DNA of 6,917 nt from an uncultured Bacilli bacterium (GTDB taxonomy: Bacteria > Bacillota_I > Bacilli_A > RF39 > UBA660): NCBI GenBank assembly GCA_944327405.1, contig CALVHK010000051.1:1-6917 (forward strand), given 5' to 3'. Below the pieces are notes generated by a model that had not been told where the DNA came from, did not search any database, and saw only the letters and a program-made list of their open reading frames with translations. The translations under genes and the position numbers were made by a program. Position 1 is the stretch's first letter, and each line of letters begins with the position of its first letter. Below, one piece after another: positions 3,813-6,917 of this stretch.

Positions 3813-4640
3813 ATGGAAGAGAAAGAAAAGATAAATAACTTTGAGTTGCTAAGCAAAATAAATGTAAACGACCATGTAGAAGATAAAAACGGCTTAACAT
3901 ACTTATCTTGGGTATGGGCTTGGGGAGAATTTAAGAAGCAATGCCCTAAAGCTGATTATGAAATTATAAAACAAGAAAATGGGTTACCATACGTTTTTGA
4001 CTCAAATACTGGTTATATGGTATTTACAAAAGCAACAGATGGAATCGAATGGAAAGAAATGTGGTTACCTGTTATGGACGGAAACAACAAAGCAATGCTA
4101 AATAGACCGTATCGGTACAAAGTAAAAGAATACCATGATGGAAAATTTACTGGTAAGTATATTGAAAAAGAAGTATTACCAGCAACGATGTTTGATATAA
4201 ATAAAACTATTATGAGATGCTTAGTAAAAAATCTTGCAATGTTTGGTTTGGGTATTTACATATATGCTGGAGAAGATTTACCTGATGGATATGAAATAAG
4301 TGTTGAGGAAGCAGAAAAAGTGGTATTAACATTTGGGAAATACAAAGGCATGACGCTCAAGGAAGTTAAAGACAAAGACGAAAAATACTTATACTGGATT
4401 ATGGATAATGAAAGTGCAAAAGAAAGCCTTAAAAATGCTTGTAGTAAATTAGTAAAGCCTATCACCCAAGAAGATGTGGATTTACTGGCCGAATTTGAAA
4501 ATCTGATATTACAAACTGATACAGATAGAGAAAAATTATATGCTAATTATCACGTAAAATCAAATGCAGATATGACAGCAGAGCAATTAAAAGATGCGAT
4601 TAGTATTCTAAAGAAGAAATTAGCTAAAACTGGAGTTTAA
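3813..4640 (+). CDS. DUF1071/Sak3-type single-strand annealing protein with C-terminal FGKYKG domain
   Basis: 275 residues. The N-terminal part (about 11-160) is a clear DUF1071 match: GLTYLSWVWAWGEF (27-40), MWLPVMDG..NKAM (83-95), ATMFDINKTIMRCLVKN (124-140) and GLGIYIYAGEDLP (145-157). This is the Sak3-type, Rad52-superfamily phage recombinase that anneals ssDNA on SSB-coated templates. Residues 172-212 (LTFGKYKGMTLKEV...KYLYWI) add a small domain of the FGKYKG / DUF3820 type also found behind exonucleases, and a helical tail follows. AAGGAG at 3795-3800 is 12 nt upstream. Its partner SSB is encoded at 6183. No 5' exonuclease is visible in the window. Confidence 0.92.
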   Translation: MEEKEKINNFELLSKINVNDHVEDKNGLTYLSWVWAWGEFKKQCPKADYEIIKQENGLPYVFDSNTGYMVFTKATDGIEWKEMWLPVMDGNNKAMLNRPYRYKVKEYHDGKFTGKYIEKEVLPATMFDINKTIMRCLVKNLAMFGLGIYIYAGEDLPDGYEISVEEAEKVVLTFGKYKGMTLKEVKDKDEKYLYWIMDNESAKESLKNACSKLVKPITQEDVDLLAEFENLILQTDTDREKLYANYHVKSNADMTAEQLKDAISILKKKLAKTGV

Positions 4641-4823
4641 ATGAAAGAATTAAAGAATGAATTGGAGTTTATTAATAATTGCATTGAAGACCTAAAAAAA
4701 ATTAAAAATTGGACTAAAGGCGAAAAAGAAATGTTTTACGAATTAATCAAAAAGAAAAGAAAGTTAGAGGCGAAGTTACATGGATTTACTAAACGAATTA
4801 CAACAGAAACTAAAAGAACTTGA
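4641..4823 (+). CDS. Small charged helical protein, unknown function
   Basis: 60 residues, K/E-rich and helical throughout (ELEFINNCIEDLKKIKNW, then GEKEMFYELIKKKRKLEAKL), likely a helical hairpin; no motif known to me. The ATG abuts the stop of the annealing-protein gene (TAAATG), with GGAG 5 nt upstream inside that gene. Its last 44 nt overlap the start of the next gene in another frame, so its final 14 residues are encoded twice. The constraint from that overlap may explain its Thr/Arg/Lys-rich end. Function unknown; probably a recombination-module accessory by position. Confidence 0.7.
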   Translation: MKELKNELEFINNCIEDLKKIKNWTKGEKEMFYELIKKKRKLEAKLHGFTKRITTETKRT

Positions 4824-5112
4824 TATATCGGTTAAACAACTAAGAGTAAGTGGAACTGCATATGCTAAGGCAGAACGAGATTACAAGATAAAACTTCGTG
4901 AAGAATGCTTAAAACTCCGAGACGAAGGAATGGCAATAGGAATGATAGATAAAACAGCATATGGTATTCCGTCTATCGCCAATCTTCGATTTCAAAGAGA
5001 CTGTGCTGAGGCAGTTTATAAAGCTAATCAAGAAAGTATAAATTCAATAAAACTACAAATAAGAATTTTAGAAAGCCAAATTGATAGAGAATGGGGATTG
5101 ATTAAAAATTAA
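4780..5112 (+). CDS. Coiled-coil phage protein conserved beside recombinases
   Basis: 110 residues. Helical, with SGTAYAKAERDYKIKLR (24-40), LRDEGMAIGMIDKTAYG (46-62) and a C-terminal helix ending LESQIDREWG. This 'AYAxAERDYK...LRDEG...IDKxxxG...RF.RD.AEA.Y...QE.IN..KL..R.LE.QI.REWG' pattern is one I know from many Firmicutes phages, usually near the recombination genes; the function is uncharacterised. The start is supported by GAGG 9 nt upstream and by the conserved N-terminal length. It overlaps the preceding gene by 44 nt. Confidence 0.85.
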   Translation: MDLLNELQQKLKELDISVKQLRVSGTAYAKAERDYKIKLREECLKLRDEGMAIGMIDKTAYGIPSIANLRFQRDCAEAVYKANQESINSIKLQIRILESQIDREWGLIKN

Positions 5113-5129
5113 AAAGGAGATGGAAAAGA

Positions 5130-5360
5130 ATGGTATGGGTAGACATTAATGAGGATCTTTTAAAGAAGGTGCAAGAGGCCACTATTACTGACTATGAAGC
5201 AGTAGATGGCAAAGTAACAGTAGATAGTTTAAAGGGAATGGTTGAAGATTTGCTTATTGAATTAGAAGATACAAATGATAAGTATAAAGAGTTAGAAGCT
5301 GATCTAAACGAAAATTACAGACCAATTCGAAATCCAAATTTGGAGTATCCGTATGACTAA
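5130..5360 (+). CDS. Acidic coiled-coil early protein, unknown function
   Basis: 76 residues, strongly acidic, with a short strand-like segment (DGKVTVDSLKGMVEDLL) and a helix (LEDTNDKYKELEADL) predicted to coil, followed by a proline/asparagine-rich end RPIRNPNLEYPYD. AAGGAG at 5114-5119 lies 10 nt before the ATG. No family recognised with confidence. Acidity would suit a DNA-mimic or protein-binding role, but nothing specific supports it. It overlaps the next gene by 8 nt (ATGACTAA). Confidence 0.75.
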   Translation: MVWVDINEDLLKKVQEATITDYEAVDGKVTVDSLKGMVEDLLIELEDTNDKYKELEADLNENYRPIRNPNLEYPYD

Positions 5361-5574
5361 AACCGCTAAAGATAGGGTTTTGGATCATTTAGAAGAACAT
5401 GGAACAATTACAAGTTGGGAAGCAATACAAAATTATGGAATCACACGACTAAGCGAATATATAAGACAACTAAGAAGTGATGGTTGCGTAATAACCAGTA
5501 ATTGGACTGAAAATATAAACCGATATGGCGATAAAGTAAGATATGTAATTTATGAATTGAAGGAGAGAAAATAA
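5353..5574 (+). CDS. Winged-helix-like HTH protein
   Basis: 73 residues. KTAKDRVLDHLEEHGTITSWEAI forms a first helix and a turn, followed by a recognition-type helix (GITRLSEYIRQLRSDG) and a beta wing (CVITSNWTEN...GDKVRYVIYEL). This is the compact winged-helix layout of small phage HTH proteins ('R.S..I..LR..G..I......Y.L'). It may bind DNA as a local regulator or origin/replication accessory; the target is unknown. GGAG at 5342-5345 is 7 nt upstream. Its start overlaps the previous stop by 8 nt. Confidence 0.8.
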   Translation: MTKTAKDRVLDHLEEHGTITSWEAIQNYGITRLSEYIRQLRSDGCVITSNWTENINRYGDKVRYVIYELKERK

Positions 5575-5575
5575 G

Positions 5576-6190
5576 ATGAAGAACAAAGTGAATAAAATGG
5601 TGATTCAAAAAAATAACGGAATCACAGAATGTTACGTTCTAAATAAAGATTACATGGAATTAGAGGAGAAGTACAAAACTTTATTAGCTTCTATTGAAGC
5701 TCAAAAACTGAAAAAAGAATTAAAACTATATGACATAGTAAATTACTGCAATCACGAATGGTATGTTATCAAAATTGAAGAAGATGGAGTAACATTAATG
5801 TCAAAGATTACGGTTGCAAATTGTACTTATAGTGAAATCAACAGCAATGATTGGAAAGATAGCACGGTTGTAATTAAATGCCTAGAGTTTATTAAGAAAA
5901 TGGAACCCGATGATTTAATTTCAATGAAGACTAACTATGACGAAAATAAATACAGCTACAACTTAGTAAGAATACCAACGCTTAGAGAAACAGAGCAAAT
6001 GCCTAGGGATGTTAGAAGTTGTGGAGAAGCTTATTGGACTATGACGTCTAGTTATGGAGTAAGCGAAGATTGTGATTATGCTTTCGTGTTCCGTGTGTAT
6101 TCGTCTGGCAACCTCAACTACGACGGCGTGGATAGCAGGAATGGTGTGCGCCCAGTAATAAAAGTAAGGAGGGAATCTTTAAATGAATAA
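5576..6190 (+). CDS. DUF6273-like protein with atypical GC-rich, possibly variable C-terminus
   Basis: 204 residues. A helical N-terminus (25-50) is followed by a strand-rich region (51-115, LYDIVNYCNHEWYVIKI...) and a C-terminal domain: RIPTLRETEQMP (132-143), YWTMTSSYG (153-161), then a tyrosine/serine/asparagine-rich stretch closing with NGVRPVIKV (189-197). The YWTMTS...GVRPV frame resembles DUF6273 / C-type-lectin-like modules, the fold used by retroelement-diversified proteins. Codons for residues about 169-193 are unusually GC-rich, unlike the rest of the gene. AAGGAG at 5560-5565 gives the start. Lying just before SSB in an early operon, it is not an obvious tail-fibre gene; its ligand and role are unknown. 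Confidence 0.85.
   Translation: MKNKVNKMVIQKNNGITECYVLNKDYMELEEKYKTLLASIEAQKLKKELKLYDIVNYCNHEWYVIKIEEDGVTLMSKITVANCTYSEINSNDWKDSTVVIKCLEFIKKMEPDDLISMKTNYDENKYSYNLVRIPTLRETEQMPRDVRSCGEAYWTMTSSYGVSEDCDYAFVFRVYSSGNLNYDGVDSRNGVRPVIKVRRESLNE
6081..6160 (+). other. GC-rich patch encoding the GVRPV-terminated segment
   Basis: 42 of 80 bases are G or C, far above the AT-rich flanks. Residues 178-184 (6107-6127) use seven consecutive codons ending in C (GGC AAC CTC AAC TAC GAC GGC), against the A/T third positions seen elsewhere in the operon. This fits an imported or template-copied cassette, such as the variable repeat of a diversity-generating retroelement, but no reverse transcriptase or template repeat is in the window. 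Confidence 0.6.
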
Positions 6191-6623
6191 GATAATTTTA
6201 TCAGGTAATATATGTAGAGACATAGAGTTAAAATATACAGCAAATAATATAGCAGTACTTATGAATACAATAGCGGTACGAAATGATTACAAAAATAAGG
6301 AAGGCAAATATGATAGTCAATTTATAAATTTTGTAGCATATCGCAACAATGCAGAGTATTTAAGTAAACATGCCAGCAAGGGTAGTAAGATTCTGATTGA
6401 AGGTAAATGGAACAATCGAAATTACAAAAAACAAGATGGATCTACAGTGTATGTAAATGAAGTAATTATAGAGAAAATCGAGCTGTTATCTGCAGTAAAA
6501 AGCACTGAGAATGTTGAAAAAAGCACTGAGAAAAACACTGAGGATCCGCAGAGAAGCACAGAAGATCCACTTAAAGAGTTTGGCGAAGAGATAGTAATAA
6601 ACGATAGCGATTTACCGTTTTAG
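6183..6623 (+). CDS. ssb: Single-stranded DNA-binding protein
   Basis: 146 residues. OB fold over residues 1-103 (NKIILSGNICRDIELKYT; NTIAVRND; QFINFVAYRNNAEYLSKHASKGSKI split across 47-70; LIEGKWNNRNYKKQDG), a disordered linker (104-134) made of STE/EDP repeats, and the acidic tip DSDLPF that recruits recombination and replication partners. It coats ssDNA at the phage fork and pairs functionally with the Sak3-type protein at 3813. AAGGAGGG at 6166-6173 lies 9 nt upstream, the strongest ribosome site of the later operon, suggesting high output. The start overlaps the previous stop by 8 nt (ATGAATAA). Confidence 0.96.
   Translation: MNKIILSGNICRDIELKYTANNIAVLMNTIAVRNDYKNKEGKYDSQFINFVAYRNNAEYLSKHASKGSKILIEGKWNNRNYKKQDGSTVYVNEVIIEKIELLSAVKSTENVEKSTEKNTEDPQRSTEDPLKEFGEEIVINDSDLPF
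6498..6568 (+). repeat. 21-bp in-frame repeats in the SSB linker
   Basis: AAAAGCACTGAGAA occurs at 6498-6511 and 6519-6532, and GATCC-containing units recur at 6543 and 6564, all with a 21-bp period. This gives seven-residue repeats (KSTENVE, KSTEKNT, EDPQRST, EDPLKEF). Length changes here would keep the frame and alter only the flexible SSB tail. Confidence 0.7.
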
Positions 6624-6723
6624 AATAATTAAAAGCTACTTCTATCTATTGATAGACCTCCTTTACTAGTATAAGTCGAGTTTGTAGTAGCGAGTTTGGG
6701 CTTTAAAATTTAAGGAGAAATTA
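6624..6723 (+). promoter_or_regulatory. Leader between ssb and methyltransferase, possible RBS-masking structure
   Basis: This is the longest gap in the late part of the operon. It holds a 6-bp hairpin (TCTATC 6641-6646 / GATAGA 6651-6656), a CTCCTT at 6658-6663 exactly complementary to the AAGGAG (6712-6717) of the next gene, and a direct repeat CGAGTTTG at 6677-6684 and 6691-6698. Long-range pairing could hide the ribosome site. No T-run terminator and no good promoter are seen. Confidence 0.35.
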
Positions 6724-6917
6724 ATGAAAGTAGATATATATAGTACTGATAAAAAATATAACATCATTTATGCAGATCCACCATGGCGATTTCAAGTGTG
6801 GTCGAGGGATACTGGACTCGAGAGAAGCGCAGATAAACACTATCATACTATGCAAAAAGAAGATATTCAAAACATGCGAAATGTTATAGATAGAATAGCA
6901 GCTAAAGATAGTGTGCT
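6724..6917 (+). CDS. MT-A70 family DNA adenine N6-methyltransferase (partial)
   Basis: The first 64 complete codons of a gene running off the right edge. YNIIYADPPWRF (12-23) contains the DPPW catalytic motif (18-21) of MT-A70-type adenine N6-methyltransferases, and residues 37-50 (DKHYHTMQKEDIQNM) match the 'HYxTMxxxEI' segment that follows it in phage and plasmid members. Product: SAM-dependent methylation of adenine in phage DNA, plausibly protecting it from restriction or marking replication. AAGGAG at 6712-6717 is 6 nt before the ATG. It is separated from ssb by a 100-nt leader. The sequence specificity cannot be inferred. Confidence 0.9.
   Translation, partial: MKVDIYSTDKKYNIIYADPPWRFQVWSRDTGLERSADKHYHTMQKEDIQNMRNVIDRIAAKDSV

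Noticed and set aside
4256..4465. Minus-strand open frame inside the annealing-protein gene
   Set aside because: Shadow of a confidently identified DUF1071-type gene; no promoter or ribosome site.

Overview
The window is the lysogeny-control and early (replication/recombination) region of a temperate phage or prophage from a low-GC Gram-positive host (Bacillota; Clostridia, Erysipelotrichia or AT-rich Bacilli cannot be told apart here). The evidence is AT-rich DNA, strong AGGAGG-type ribosome sites, consensus sigma-A promoters, tightly overlapping small genes, and recognisable phage families: a LexA/CI-type S24 repressor, a Cro-like XRE protein, a DUF6291-like protein, a DUF1071/Sak3-type annealing protein, SSB and an MT-A70 methyltransferase. 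No integrase, structural or lysis gene is in the window, and no host gene is identifiable, so the attachment site is not visible.

Layout. 1-110: tandem hairpins ending in a rightward terminator for a gene outside the window. 111-1580 (minus strand): a repressor-led operon of the repressor, a 70-aa protein, a membrane-anchored glycine-zipper protein and a two-helix membrane protein; these should be expressed in the lysogen. 1581-1717: divergent control region with two perfect-consensus promoters (TTGACA-N17-TATAAT in both directions) and three GACANATNGTC operators, one filling the spacer of the early promoter. 1718-2118: cro-like gene and a 46-aa gene. 2115-2267 (minus): a 50-aa gene with a TTG start and its own promoter, lying against the early transcript; its leader sequence recurs twice nearby. 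2386-2935: very small genes (37, 34 and possibly 37 aa) and the DUF6291-like gene. 3022-4640: possible helicase-loader-like protein, coiled-coil protein, zinc ribbon, and the Sak3-type recombinase carrying an extra FGKYKG domain. 4641-6623: small coiled-coil genes, a winged-helix-like protein, a DUF6273-like protein with an anomalous GC-rich C-terminus, and SSB. 6724 to the right edge: start of an MT-A70 adenine methyltransferase.

How it works together (inference): the repressor shuts the early promoter; DNA damage triggers its self-cleavage through the A93-G94 / S129 / K168 arrangement; the Cro-like protein then reinforces lytic transcription. The early operon supplies single-strand annealing and SSB functions for replication-coupled recombination, small accessory proteins, and a methyltransferase that may protect phage DNA.

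Most worth a second look: (i) a 22-bp repeat array that puts the DUF6291-like gene out of frame, where losing one unit restores a 95-residue product and the stop/start junction used elsewhere in the operon; (ii) a strikingly GC-rich, C-ending-codon patch in the C-terminus of the gene at 5576-6190, resembling the variable region of a diversity-generating retroelement target; (iii) the antisense 50-aa gene whose promoter lies between inverted copies of a leader element.
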